A stretch of DNA of 64,000 nucleotides, from NCBI RefSeq assembly GCF_000247695.1, contig NW_004624781.1, positions 11,638,632-11,702,631 on the forward strand. Reading direction: 5' to 3'. The notes under the pieces were generated by a model that saw only the letters and a list, made by a program, of their open reading frames with translations, searched no databases and had not been told where the DNA came from. Below, one piece after another: positions 12,650-25,359 of the stretch. Origin of the DNA: Heterocephalus glaber (lineage: Eukaryota; Chordata; Mammalia; Rodentia; Bathyergidae). Every line of letters begins with the position of its first letter. Position 1 is the first letter of the stretch. The translations under genes were made by a program, and so were the position numbers.

Positions 12650-12790
12650 CCACACGGTTCTGTGCATGTCTTTACCTTCTGGTGACCCTGTTTCTTCATC
12701 TAGGGAGTGGGTATGACACCAGTCTCCCTACCTTCTAAGGCTGTTCCAAGAACAGAATGAGCAACTGTAAATCACGTGGGAATGGAAAAT
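12650..12790 (-). repeat. Possible MIR fragment, antisense
   Basis: The order 'TTACCTTCTGGTGACCCTG TTTCTTCATCTAGGGAGTGG' resembles the reverse complement of the MIR core (CTCTCTGTGCCTCAGTTTCCTCATCTGTAAAATGGG). Confidence 0.45.
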
Positions 12791-14872
12791 AAAGATGTTT
12801 ACCCTAAGAACTCAGGACTACCCCTCCCACAACCCAGATTGCCTGTCATTTAAATTTCAATTTATTAAGATTTAAATCCTCCTGCTTATATTGGAAGGGC
12901 CTTGAGACAGCTTATAGGATAAAACAGCACAAAATAAATAGGAGAGGAGCTATTTAAGCATGCAGGAGGCCTCTGAGACAGCTGATTGCTACAATCAGGC
13001 CTGAATTAGCCCTCAGGCTTTTTGCGGTTGAGGCAAAAAAATAAGATCCACAAATTTGGGTTGCTTTCCTTTAGTGAAACCAGAAAGTACAATGTCATAA
13101 AATTCAAAATCACCTACGGACACAAATAATTACTGAGACTTTGGGGAAATTAGCCTAATACTGTCTTTAATTCTTCATTTTACTGTTAATCATCCTAACC
13201 TCCTAATTTCTTTCGATTCTTCATTTCACTGTTAACCACTGTAACATTTGGGAATGTGTACCTATATCCGTGCTTCACACTCACCCCAATTTCATGAAGC
13301 TGGAGATTTCTGCACACCACCACACACACTTAATCCATTTTTTAAAAAATTACCTGCCTTTCAGGAGTGAGGAACTTGCTATTGCAAGGTGGTTTTGAGT
13401 TATGCTTCTCTGTGATAACCCTCAGTGCCTGTGGTTCTGGATTACCAAGAATAAATGTCACACCCTTTTCTTCTTCACTCTGCCCTCCCTCAAAATTAAT
13501 TAAGGATTGAGAGGATGATCTGCCCGTGGCAGCTGTCACCCCATTGATTTTCAGAGTTGATCTGGCTGTCCTTCACCCGCATCTTAAGCGTGTCCCAGCT
13601 AGAATAACAGGCCTTTCTCATGAAGGGCAGCTACACAGCGCCACTTGGCTCTTAGCCCTGGGCACCATCCTGGACCCCAGGTCACTACTTGTCCCTTATT
13701 CTTCCCAAGAAAGGGACTGATCCCTCTGAGTCCCGCCTGCAAACTGCACGGTCTGGGAAGTGAGTCTAGGGGAGGGGGCGACTCTGTATGGAATATTCCA
13801 GCAAGTTGAAAGGTTAATGAATGACATGCTATTCGGTAAAACCTGAATTGAGTGTTTACATATGTATAATGCAGGCACTTTTGCCCCATAAGAAAAAATA
13901 AAAATAAGAAAACTAAGGGCAGCTACTACTCCATAGTTATGCTTTTTCTAGATTCCTTGCCAGATCCTGTCCCCAAAGGCTCATTGCCAAAGTGGTTTTC
14001 AGTTGTCCATGGTTCTTTTCCTCCGCTCTATGGATTTCATACAAGGGAAGGCACTGAACAAAATGATTTTATTAACAGACTGGGACCGTGTCCAGTCTGG
14101 GACTTATTTAATGTTTCTTTGTGACACATACAGTATTTGTTCTGCATTACAGTTTCGCTCTGCTTTAACATTTTTTATTCCTAGTTACACTGAAGTCAAG
14201 AGATTTCTGCATGGATGTTATTTATTATGTTCTAACCAGGTGAAGTTGGTTATATCATGATGAATTATAAATAATTATGTCTGTGATAGTATAATTGGAC
14301 ATAAGGAAATTTCTAATTAGATACATCAACTAGATACCTAATGAGAGAAAAAAAGTGACTATTTCCTGAAGAAATCATGTTATGAGTGTATTTTCGATTG
14401 CATTTTAAAATCAACAACCTGAAACCCTAAGAAACTGGAAACCCTATTTGATTGCTGGGATAGTTAGGATAGTTATCTGTTTCCCACACATTTGCCTGGG
14501 GGAAGCAGCCCCTTTGCCCCCTGCTCACTGGGTCTCCTTTGCTGCCAGGACAGTGACAGTCTGGTGCTGTGCTCTGACTGCCCCCAGACTGGCTGGGTTG
14601 GAGTCCCCACTCAGCCTTTGACCAATGTGAGCACCTTCCAGGTGCTCTGGACATCAGTCGGTGCCGTCTGTCACTGAGGACAGCAACTGTCACTGTTTCA
14701 GAGTTACCGTGCATGTTCAGGTAAAGTGTGCAGAAAGTGCCAGTTATGTCGCAAGCAATGACAGAGAACCAGGCCAAACCCCTTAGTGCCTTGGTAATGT
14801 TGCTCGGTATGGTCCGATAGTATTGCAGCCACTGGCACTTTCTTGTAAAGAATCTGCCAGTAAACAGTAAGT

Positions 14873-15055
14873 CAAACATGGTGGCACACACCTGTACACT
14901 CAGCTACTCGGCAAGCTGAGGCAGGGAGATGGCAAGGGTGAGGCCAGCCTAGGCAACTTAGAGAGACCATGTCTCAGAATGAAAAATAACAGTTGTGGAG
15001 GTAACTAACCTGCTACTCCCTAGGTTCAATCGCCAGTACTGGAAAAAAAGAAAAA
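14873..15055 (+). mobile_element. B4-like (B1 plus ID) SINE
   Basis: The B1 part (CATGGTGGCACACACCTGTA ... GAGGCCAGCC ... GAGACCATGTCTCAGA) continues into a diverged ID half (GGTTCAATCGCCAGTACTGG) with an A-rich end. Confidence 0.8.
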
Positions 15056-16439
15056 CGATGTAGAGAGGAGCACTCCAGTGGGACCAAGAGCTAATCCCTC
15101 CTTTGAGCAGTTTCTAGCCTAGTGGAGATGCAGCCCACACAGGGAGAGGTAAACACAGGCACCAGAACTAAACTGGAGTCTGGCCTCGTCTGTAACGTGA
15201 CGCAGCAGTGCATGTCCACGCGGCGGTCTGTCCGGGGATGGAAGGCGAGAGGGGTGGCAGAGGCGCAGCACAGGGGAAGTCTGGGTGGCATTTACTGGAT
15301 TTGGGGAACATGTGGAACCAGTCTGATGGGAGCAAAGGGCCGCTTTCTGGGCACAGCGGAAGACAAGAGTAGGTAAGTTTGCCTTCCCCCAAGTTGTAAG
15401 GCTCCACTATGCAAATCTTTTCTCAGAAATGTATTTTACTACTTGTTTTGGCAAAACGAGGAGACAGACTGGGAAGATTCAGAGAGGCACAGGTCAGGAC
15501 ACAGGGCTGCAAGGGTTTTGTGCTGTCGAGAGCATCCTGGGGCTGGTTAGCATGGACTCCCAGCTCAGGAGGGGAGGTGGAGGGGCGGGCAGAGGAAAAG
15601 ACCACAGACTCACTACGGCCTGCGGGTGGAGGGTCGGGCCTCAAAGCGAACAGAAACATGATGTGTTTAAAAATCCCAATCGTTAGTCAAGGTGTCCTTT
15701 GGAGAAGGGCTATGACCTGTCATTCAGTCTCAGTTCCTGCCTTCACAATGAGATACAGTGACAGCTGGCATGATAATCCACACACACTTTTTATCTACCT
15801 CCCTTTAGGCTTTTTAAACTATACATTTTTTCATGGTAATGTACAATGCAGTATCTGGGCTAATGAATTGGTTTCTGATTACATTTAAGACCCTTTGCTC
15901 TTGCTGAGTAAAAAATAGCAGCATTCATTTGTCAAAGGATTTAGTCATCAATTAATACATCTAAAACACAAAACACAAGGTCCTCTGAAAAGCGTCCTCT
16001 TCCAGGCAGTAAAGAGAGAATGTGAATCATTTCCTTGTATTAATATTCTCTTCAAATAACAATAGAAAGCCTTTTCAAAGACACCTAGTGTCTATAATTG
16101 ATACTTTTTTTTCCCCATGCAAAGAAATGGGCAAAGCAACTTCTGGCGCTTTTTGTGTATTAGGTTAAAGAGAAATTGCCATAAATGTGCTTTTTAGCCC
16201 CAAGTTCTTTTTCAGTGAATTCTGATATTTTTACTTAAATTGTGAAACTGCCCCTGAATCTATTGGGCCCACTTTTGAGCACTGATGTATTCATGCTCAG
16301 GATTAAAGCTGGCCCAGGGAGGGCCCCTCACGCTTGTCTGAGAAGCAGTGACTGTTCTCGAGGTCTTTGCCCAGGTCGGATGTGAATGTGACAAATCTCA
16401 GGCAAAACAAACATCCGGACTCACCAAATATGCCCTGAG

Positions 16440-16472
16440 AGGTCAGCTTTCACAGTGTGAAAGGTCAGCTTT
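16440..16472. promoter_or_regulatory. Palindrome between two AGGTCA half-sites
   Basis: A perfect 17-base inverted repeat CTTTCACAGTGTGAAAG (16447-16463) sits between two AGGTCA hexamers (16440-16445 and 16462-16467), and GGTCAGCTTT repeats directly with a 22-base period (16441 and 16463). AGGTCA is the nuclear-receptor core half-site. A spacing this large is not a standard dimer element, so function is speculative. Confidence 0.25.
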
Positions 16473-16579
16473 TCATTTGTGCAAACAATTCTGCAGGGAG
16501 GCCAGTCATGGATGGAGCAAGAGTGGACTTTGGGAGATCTGAATTTCCGTGATTTACTGTGGCCAGATGTATGATGGTT

Positions 16580-16673
16580 AGACTCCCCCCCCCCAACCTC
16601 GGTAACCAGAGATCGAACTCAGGACCTTGCACTTGCAAGGCAGGCACAGCACCTCTGAGCTAAATCCCCAGCC
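16580..16673 (-). mobile_element. ID SINE, antisense
   Basis: The + strand reads ...ATCGAACTCAGGACCTTGC ... CTGAGCTAAATCCCCAGCC, the complement of the ID B box and A box. Its tail region is a C-run instead of a T-run (CCCCCCCCCCC around 16586-16596), which is unusual. A diverged direct repeat CAGATGTA flanks it. Confidence 0.88.
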
Positions 16674-17699
16674 CTGCAGATGTACGATTGTGGTGCGGCA
16701 TCGGCTAACTTTTGCAAACAAGATTGACTGTTCTCTTCTTCCTCATTTGCTTCTTAGGGGACTATTATTCCTGTCTCCTACCCCATTTTCATTTTATCAT
16801 CTCCTCGATCTTAATCTAGACAGGCATGCCTCTCTTTCCCCCTTGGTAAAACTGGGTTACCCTCTTGCCACCTTTATCCAGATAGGTAACTTTCTCCCTA
16901 TATTTCTTCTTCCTCACCCTCATACTTCTATACATTCTCAAGAGAAGTTCCCACGAGAGAGAAAACTGGGGCATTTCTTACAAGATTCTCTGCTCTTGGC
17001 AGCCCCAGAAATAAAATGAAAGGTAGACATGCACCCACTTTAACAATCCCCCAAATTTCCAATTTTTAGCTGCACTGGAAAATACAATAGTTTGAGCAGC
17101 CATAGGCGCATTCACAATAAATCACAGCGTTATGAATAAATCTTGGTTGTCAAAAGCAAATGTGTAGCCGTTCCAACGCGTCTGCCATTAGAATTCAGCA
17201 AGGCAGCTGTCAGCTGTTTTCTTGTAATTAAACAGCCAATGAGCAGCTAATTAAGACATATGTGTATACAGAAGTGGAAGTGGGTATGTTAATGAACTGT
17301 AGGAATCAATTCATTAAGTGAAAATTGTCAAAAGACCAAACATCAGATCAGCATTTCAGCCTGTGCTTCAATGAGAAGCCCGGAGCAGGAGGAGACCCCT
17401 CTAAGAACCTCCCCAATTGCACCCACAGTTCCCCATAGGGGCAAACTATTAATAACCCCAATAGGAAGTGCCATGTACATCTCAAAGCCTTTTATGAAGT
17501 AGATTAGCAAGTGTTTCCCATAGGGTACTTAGGACCCTATAAAATGCCATCTCCCTCACCTGAAATACAGAACTTTTGAATACAGAACTGCAACACGGCG
17601 TGCTTTTTTGCCATTTATCTTGGGTTTTCATGGTCCAGTCTGCCCTGCATGTGTGCCCCGATGCTTTTGGGTGGTGTATGAAGAAGTCTGTGGCCTTTG

Positions 17700-17925
17700 A
17701 AATGAGAAGCATCCAAGACTGAGGAATCAAATCCCAGCCCCTCGTCTTACCTGCTGTGTGATTTGGGACCCATAGCCTCTCTGCACTTTTTCTCATTTGT
17801 AAAACAGATGTAAAAATAGCATCTTTGCAAATGATAAGGTGTGGTGAATCACAAGCAAGGTTTGCAAAATGTTCTACACAGTGCCTAGTATAGAATAGGT
17901 GTTCAGAATGTGATTGTCACTACCA
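17700..17925 (-). repeat. MIR element, antisense
   Basis: The series GCTGTGTGATTTGGGACC, CTCTCTGCACTTTTTCTCATTTGTAAAAC and CACAGTGCCTAGTATAGAATAGGTG follows the MIR reverse complement in order. Confidence 0.7.
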
Positions 17926-20200
17926 CCGTTTTCCCTCTGGGTCTTCATTCCAAAAGGATCTGTTGACTTTAAGTACTTGGAAACAAAGAGGCAAGGCAGT
18001 CCATGAGGGAGACCGATTAGTGACAAAGCAAGGTAAGGGCTGTTGCGGGGTCGGGGGGGGGGGGGCTAAGTTCAGAGGCCCTGGGAAGGGTCAGGTCACA
18101 GGAAGTCTCAGAAAAAGTAAATTTCTCTATGAATTCTGAAAGGAAGGAGAGTTTCCATCCAATGGCAGGGAGAGGCTTCCATGGGGGAACTTAGAACACA
18201 GCTGTTTACACTTGTTTGGCTGGTGACTTTAGGAAGAGGCACAACAGGAGGTCATCAGTAGGGAGCCACTGGGAACCGCTAAGCAGGATAGCAACATTTA
18301 TGTTTCAGGAAGAGATCTTTAGAATGAGAATGGAAACAGGGCTACCAGTTGGGCCGCTGTATAATAACCAATTCAGAAGATGACAGATGTGGAAACTTCA
18401 AAAACCATTTCAGTAAAGATGGAGAGAAATGGATGGACCTGAGGACTGGGGTGGTGATGAGAAGCTGCCTGAACTGGCAGCTGTTTGGGTGCGAGTAGAC
18501 AGGAGGAGGAGAAGAAATGAAGCCCTTCCGCCTTGAGTAGCTGGTAAGGGTAGAGAGAGACACCTGTCACTGAGCGAGAGGACACAGGGATGTGAGGATG
18601 GGAAGTGGGCCCTGGGCTGAGGTACATTCAGCTCGAGGCTCTGCAACTCGTGTGGGTAGAGGGAAAGGGGACGGAGGCCCTTGCAGGCCAAACCACGTCC
18701 TGGGGTGAATGCCTGTCAGGAGTCTGGAGGGCTCCTTCAAACAAGCCGATGGGGACATGGGGACCCAGTGAGGACCAGGCTCAATCCAGTCCCCTGCCAT
18801 GGCAATGGGCTGTCCAGAAAGCAGAGCATCTATAACTGGGGTGTGTCTCACTGGTTCATTTCAACAATTTACGCATGAAAAAAATGTACTGTATTCCTTA
18901 TTGTAAATGTTGTGTCCACAAATGAGTCTTGTGAAATGCTCTCAGTGCTTTTTACCCAGCTCCTACATCCACGCCTGTGGTTGCAACTGATGAAAGTCCA
19001 TAGTCCAATATGAATTTTGGTCAGCATTTCATTTACAAGTAAGAAAAATGTGAAACAACAAAGACATTTTTCGAACTTCGGTTACTCATCAGTGATGATG
19101 TGTGAACGGCTTTGCTGAATCAGATAATAGTTTTCAAATACTGGAAGAATATTTCCTTTCTTTTCTGCTGTTCGCAATGTATTGGCTCTGAATATGATGT
19201 ACTTTTTGTTTTACCTGAATTACTGTCATTTCCGTTATGGTTTTTAAATTGAGACAACAAAATCAAGCCCTGGGTTTGTAGCATTTGCCAATTTCTGTGT
19301 TATGAATCGTCCTACCACGTGGCCATTTCAAGCCGCCCAGCACGCCATCTCATGGAGTGCAGAGTAGAGATGAGTAATAGTACTATCATGGAGAATTTCC
19401 ACCATTCAGATACAACTGGCATAAATGACCTCAAGAACATAAATAAGTTATTTTTTAATAATGGTTAAACAATTGGATTTAACAACAAATCCCCTGAATA
19501 CACTGGCCTCAGTCCTCATCTTGGGGAGCGCCAATCTAGTGGCGCTGGTGGACAGATCCCTAGCATCCAGCTTTACTGGGCTTCTTCTAAACATTAGGGG
19601 ATAGACTTTCCCAGAGAATGGAAGGCAGACATCAGAAATAAAACCCAATGAAAGGCCCTTTAAAGGTGAGGCAAAATAAGGCAAGAGATGTTGGGAGAAG
19701 CCTTGGAGACATAGAAATTGAGGCAGAGAGCTGATGTGTAGGGGCTTTGTGGTCACAAGTTGAGTCCCTGCCCTCAGTCTTGTTGGTCCAGTACTTAAAT
19801 ATCTATCCTTAAGTAAGAGGGACCGGGACTTAAAATCAGGATGCTGGCATTTGAGCCCCAGCACCGACACCAGCTGTGGGAATTTTAACAAGTCATTCAG
19901 CGTTCCAGCTCCACTTCCGTTGTCTGCAAAATCAGAAAATTAACAAGAGCAAAATATAAACTTCAGGGAGTTTTTGTGGGTGTTTTCTTTTTTGACCTAT
20001 AAAAGTAGCAATTGCATGGTATTCGAACTAATATGTATCCCTGAACTATATTTCCAAAGGTAATAAATCTAAAAGTGTATTTTTAAAAGCTTCCCGGTGA
20101 CTCTGATTGATGACTACTGGACCTGATTACTACCTCCACTTCCCACTTCCGGTTCAAGAGGAAGGAAGGAATGTCTGTGGAATGACTGCATGTTCGTGTA

Positions 20201-20220
20201 CGGCCACCAGGTGGCGGCAG
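20201..20220 (+). promoter_or_regulatory. Strong CTCF-like motif
   Basis: The sequence CGGCCACCAGGTGGCGGCAG matches all 14 core positions of the CTCF consensus (CCASYAGRKGGCRS) and keeps the flanking GG. It is in unique intronic sequence about 0.9 kb before a CpG-dense island. Occupancy depends on methylation and cell type, and the motif contains a CpG in the core. Confidence 0.6.
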
Positions 20221-20756
20221 TGTGCCGCTGTTGCACTAAGTAGCAGTACCTAAAGTTCATCGCGAAGGCTCTGCCCCAGCCCACCATCTTTGTAACTGCA
20301 CATCCCCATGTATTTTGATATCCATAAAAACCATGCTTTTATGAAAACCAAAAAGCTCCTTAGGAGCTCATCTTTTCGACATAGGTACAAAATTATGTGC
20401 TCAGTAGCCATCCCAGTGAGCTTACACCTTCAGCGCTTTCCTTAAGGTACGGGCTTCCCAGGTCCTCCCCATGCTGCCGGCACCATCATGAGCTGCCCCG
20501 GCCCCTGCAGCTCAGGTACTCATTTCTCAGAGGGACTTGCTTCAGGACTGCTCCCAACCAGAACACACCCTGCTTCTCTACCTGTAGGTCAGAAGGTACC
20601 ACCTATACTCGCCACTTTTCTTCCGCTCTCCTCCTCCTCCTCTCATGCGTGTTCTTCAGCTTTAGCATTTTATCAGTTCAACTTCCCAAATGCTTAAACT
20701 TGAGTAACCCCCAAGGCACGCTGAAAAGGTTTTTTTTAAAAAAAAAAAAAGCGGCC

Positions 20757-21110
20757 TCTGTGGTATATACACACAATGGAGTAGCACTCAGCCATAAAGA
20801 AGGATAAATTTGAGTCATATTCGGGCAAATGGATGCATCTTGAGACCATAATGTTAAGCTCAATATATCAAACAAGATTAAATAGCACATGGCTTCCCTT
20901 TGATGAGGAAGCCAAAGTATACATTATTTATAGAGAAAAATAAGACAATAGGAAACATGGAAGTAGACCTTTTGCGGATGGGAGGCAGACCTAGGGATGG
21001 AGGAAGGAAAGGAGTAAAAAGGATTCAGATGAGCTGTGTGGACGTACCAACACCCCACGATGAATATTCCTTATGTATTGGATATATGTACTAATAAAAC
21101 ATTTATAGAA
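20757..21110 (+). mobile_element. L1 3' end fragment
   Basis: It begins GTATATACACACAATGGAGTA and CTCAGCCATAAAGAAGGATA, the well-known end of L1 ORF2 and start of the 3'UTR, and continues through a purine-rich 3'UTR to TGTACTAATAAAACA. It is truncated at the 5' side; an A-run precedes it. Confidence 0.8.
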
Positions 21111-21135
21111 AGAAAGCTGGCCACTATTCATTTCC

Positions 21136-21530
21136 TGCAACGCAGGGCTCGGGGTTTCGGTGACGCGAGGCTTTCCCGGCGTCTCCTGTCTCCGCCGTGT
21201 CCTGACAGCCCCACCAAGCCCGCATGGCTAGAGCAGGAAGCCCGCTCTGCCCTTCGTCGTGCACCCTGCGGAGCTGAGCGGACGAGGCTGAAGAGCGGGC
21301 GCGCCTGCGTGCACCCCCAAACCCAGACGTCTAAACAAATGTCCTCCTGTGAGGAGACCGCTCGGCTGGGAAGCAGGCACCTGGCTGGGCCTCGCGGGGA
21401 CGGTGACGGTGCAGACACCCGGGCGGCTGTGGAGACACCGCTGCCTGCGCCGAGCTCCTCGGTTGTCTGCGGTGCGGCTGAGACAGGGGTGAGAGGACGA
21501 AAGGGGGCGTCTGTGTGACTCCGCGTCAGG
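21136..21530. promoter_or_regulatory. Intronic CpG-dense island
   Basis: I count about 39 CpG dinucleotides in about 400 bases, roughly one per ten bases, where most of the window has far fewer. The region is GC-rich, begins about 25 bases after the end of an L1 3' fragment, and fades into a moderately CpG-containing stretch to about 21850. It lies between the two zinc-finger exons. An internal start here would omit finger 1. There is no TATA box that I can see. It could be an orphan promoter island, an enhancer-linked island, or an unrecognised GC-rich repeat. Overlapping open frames on both strands (160 and 170 codons) are the usual by-product of GC-rich sequence. Confidence 0.6.
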
Positions 21531-21809
21531 CCCCAGCCCTGCAAAGCTACGTGCTGAAGTGAAATAATACCCGGCCAGAGCATAAAGCCCCAAAACCATG
21601 GCATCGGAAGGCTGTTTCTCGCGTTGCTTGTGGGCTGCACCCGGGCCAGCCACAGGAGGGTCTGCTGTGAGGCCTGGGGCCCCGGGCTGCCTGGCGAGCC
21701 GGTTCACACCGACTGAGCTCACGAGACGGGACTCTTCCAACGCCAAGGCCAACAGCGCCGCTCGAGAAGGAAGCCCCGAAATTCACGCTGGGCTCTACTT
21801 CCTGTGCGG

Positions 21810-21955
21810 GGTGGGTCCGCGCCAGGTCACTGCACCTCAGGTGGGCTCGGCTCTGTTCGCCTCATAACAGGGAAAGGGGAGTCAGTGCCTGTGCCTGTTA
21901 ACGTGAAATTGTGTGCCACTGCGGGGCACACAGTGCCTGGCACGCAGGAAGTGCT
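21810..21955 (-). repeat. Probable MIR fragment, antisense
   Basis: CAGGTCACTGCACCTCAGGTG, CCTCATAACAGGGAAAGG and CACAGTGCCTGGCACGCAGGAAGTGCT follow the reverse complement of the MIR consensus. Confidence 0.55.
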
Positions 21956-22202
21956 GCTACCGCGACCCACCATCCCCGCTCCCTGGATACGGAAACAGCC
22001 ACCATGAGGAAGCCATTTGTGACGCTCACAGATCCCTACACACAGGCCCCAGGCCCGCCATGAGGGCCACAGGAGCACCGGGGGATCCAGAGCAGGAGAG
22101 TGACAGGAAAACTTGGGCCAGGGCCTCTGTGGGGTTCCCACAGGAAGGCAGTGTGCAGCAGGGTAGCAGCCTGGCTGTCATCGTTACAGGCACTGGGGCG
22201 TG

Positions 22203-22232
22203 GCTCTGCTGCTGCAGCTGCTGCTGCTGCCT
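22203..22232. repeat. Short CTG/CAG trinucleotide run
   Basis: An interrupted run CTGCTGCAGCTGCTGCTGCTG in intronic sequence, not coding. Confidence 0.85.
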
Positions 22233-22444
22233 GGCTGTGGCTCTGGGCTGGAGATGCCGGGGGAACAGACCCTGGAAGCAGAGTGCCCAATAAGGGAGGT
22301 GGTTGGGTGTCTAGGTTCAGGCTTGTATGGAAAGGCCTGAGGCAGTATGCTTGCTCTCTGTGGGGATCAGGTAGCCCAGGGTAGTGCACTACCTCAGGGT
22401 CAGCAGGGCCCTAAGATATCAGAGCATCAGAAATACGGAATAAA

Positions 22445-22630
22445 GCTGTGTGTGGTTTCACAGGACCATCACCCCAGCACTCTGGGAGGCTGAGGCAGGA
22501 GGATCTCAAGTTCAAGCCCAGCCTGGGCAACTTAGCAAGACCTGGTCTCAAAACAAAAAAAATAAGAAGAGCTGGAGTCATAGCTCAGTGCAGAAGTGTG
22601 AGGTTCCACTGCTATACTGCAAAACAAAAA
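22445..22630 (+). mobile_element. B4-like SINE
   Basis: A B1 part (CACCCCAGCACTCTGGGAGG, GAGGCAGGAGGATCTCAAG, GGCAACTTAGCAAGACCTGG) is followed by a degraded ID half (GCTGGAGTCATAGCTCAGTG). Confidence 0.8.
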
Positions 22631-24070
22631 CCCAGAATGAAAAGATGTGAGTAATGCAAGCACACATTAAGGCCTACCGTCATGACACCCTCTCCGAGCT
22701 TCTACAGACAGAACAGGCTGGGGTCACATAAGGCTGCGGTGCCAGCATCCCAGAACTTTATTTATGGCTGGTGTGAGGTAAATTAATAGATGGGAACTGA
22801 GGTAATGTAGCATGGTTTTGTTACTGACCCGACCATTACTCCAGAGCTGGGCCTAGTTCTGGATTTCAGACTTTTGAAAGAAGTGACGGAATTGGAGAGG
22901 ATCCTGAGAAGAAATACGAGAGGTGGAAAAGAACCTAGGAGGAGAGGTGACAAACACTGGGAGGGGGTCTGCAGAGGTCCAGGAGACGGTCTGGTGGCCT
23001 AGGGTGATGGTTCCACTGGAAGGAAAAGAGAAGATGGACAATGACAGTCATTGAGCCAACTGTTAATGGGCTGAATGCGAAGCTAACAAAATTCAGCCCC
23101 CACTAACAACAGCTAAGCCCTACTTGTCCAGAGCGAGAGATAGAACACCCTGCAGCTCCGATAGGGAGCTGCATCTCTGCCCACAGCAGACCTCCCCAGG
23201 TGACCTTGATACCTCTTTCCAAGGACTGACGTTCCCGGTTCGTGTATTCTTGAATTCTCTCCATTCATCCCCAAAGAGGGATTCACTTCTTACTTCCTCT
23301 TCACAGAGGACAACACATAGCCCACAGCTCTTCTGAGAAGAGACTGCTTTATAGAAGAGGCCAGGCCTGATAGAGGCCAGATTTAAAGTCAAATAGAGAG
23401 TCAGAGATGCTGGGCCCCTGGCCTCGCCCGTGTTTAAGTTAGCAAGCAGCTTAGTGGAGTGCGGGAAGGGGTGAGAGGCCAGGCTCCTGCCCCGCCCCCC
23501 ATCCCCAAAAGCAAAGAACTGGGGACCAAAGTCACACACACCATACATATCGCCCTGGCCCATGAAGCCCCCTGGTCACCCACACAAGGAACTGGAGGTA
23601 CTAGACTGCTCTTGCCTCACATGTCCTTCCATTGCAATAGTGTAGGAAAAAAACCAGAAAACAAACAGAAAAATTCTGAATCACCTGGGACCCCACCCAC
23701 CAAACCAACAGTTCTCACTTTGGTGCATAATTTTCCAAGTTTCTTCTCAGTTAAATATGTGGGTTCCTTTTTTAAAAAAAATTACACCGTTTAGCTCTTT
23801 AGCTGCTTTTTAAAAATTCTCCAGTATATTTTTCTGACCTCTTTCTAACAGTAATTGCATTTCTGAACTACCATTGTTTTGCAGGGGCTGAATTCCACTG
23901 TAAGGGTGGGTATACAGTAGGACTTTTGGTTCACTAATGTTGGACATCTAGGATCCTTCTAAATTTTTTCATATTATAGGTAGTGCTATGAAGAATATCC
24001 TTGTGGGCTGCATCATAGAAATGACTGGTTACCTTATTTTTCTTCTGTGTTGTGCCTCGCTTAAAAAAGG

Positions 24071-24153
24071 GGCTGGGGATTTAGCTCAGTGGCCCTGCAC
24101 CTGCCTCACAAGTGCAAGGTCCTGAGTTCGATCCCCGATACAAAAAAAAAAAA
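24071..24153 (+). mobile_element. ID SINE
   Basis: GGCTGGGGATTTAGCTCAG through GAGTTCGATCCCCGATAC and an A12 tail. Both pol III boxes are intact. Confidence 0.94.
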
Positions 24154-25035
24154 CACCCCACTGAAAGATAAGCCAATAATAAAAAGATAACCCAAACCCA
24201 TCATATATTTGCAAATTAAGAAATAGGTTTCTAAGGAATGGATGGGTTAAAGAAGCAATCTATGGAGAATTCAGACACATTTTCAAGTGAATGATAATGA
24301 AAATAGTACATAGTAAAGCTTATAGGCTGCTGGTGAAACATGCCTAAAAGGAAAACTTGTAGTTTTATAAGAGAGTAAATATTAAGAATCAATGAGCTGA
24401 GAATACGTAGTGCTGAGAGTTAATAAAAATAGGATTCTCGGGGTCCATGAGTAGCTGCTTTTGCACATGCTCTCGTTTGCAAAGCAGTGCTTAACATGCA
24501 GAAGAACCCTGAGGAACATCAGCTTGGATCTGTCAAATCTTGAAGGCCATGGTTCTGCTCACTGGTATTTCCAAACTAACCGGGATTGAGGCCCATTCCC
24601 ACTGACCCATCGGCCACCAGAGTCCACTGTGCATACCAGGACTGCACACAGTTGCATTTGCCCCGACTCTGGGCATCCCAGAGGAATATTTGTGTTTACT
24701 GAACTAAAAATACTTTCAATGTAAAGTTTAAAGATAAATCTCTTTTCATCATCTCATCAAACTCATTGCTTTTGGTCATTTGAAGCCAAGAACGGGAGCC
24801 GATCTCCTGCCTTTGACATAAGCAAGTGTCGTGCAGTTAAAGAAAGTTCTGCATGTGTAAGGGATGGAAGATGAGGCTCTGGGGATCACTTTTACTCAAG
24901 GAAAAAGAAGTGACTTTAATTTCATTAATGGTCTCCTGGATGATGCTGCTACAAGTTTAATTCTCCATTAAATATTAATGCCGCTCAGTGCTTAGCATAC
25001 TGCGTTTAGTGTCCTACCCGTGGAACTGACACTAA

Positions 25036-25359
<324 letters not shown>

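Noticed and set aside
14427..14891. 154-codon minus-strand open frame
   Set aside because: Its 5' end runs into a B4-like SINE and no protein family is recognisable.
21036..21640. Overlapping 160-codon (+) and 170-codon (-) open frames in the CpG-dense block
   Set aside because: Both arise because stop codons are rare in GC-rich sequence; neither shows a recognisable domain, and they overlap on opposite strands.
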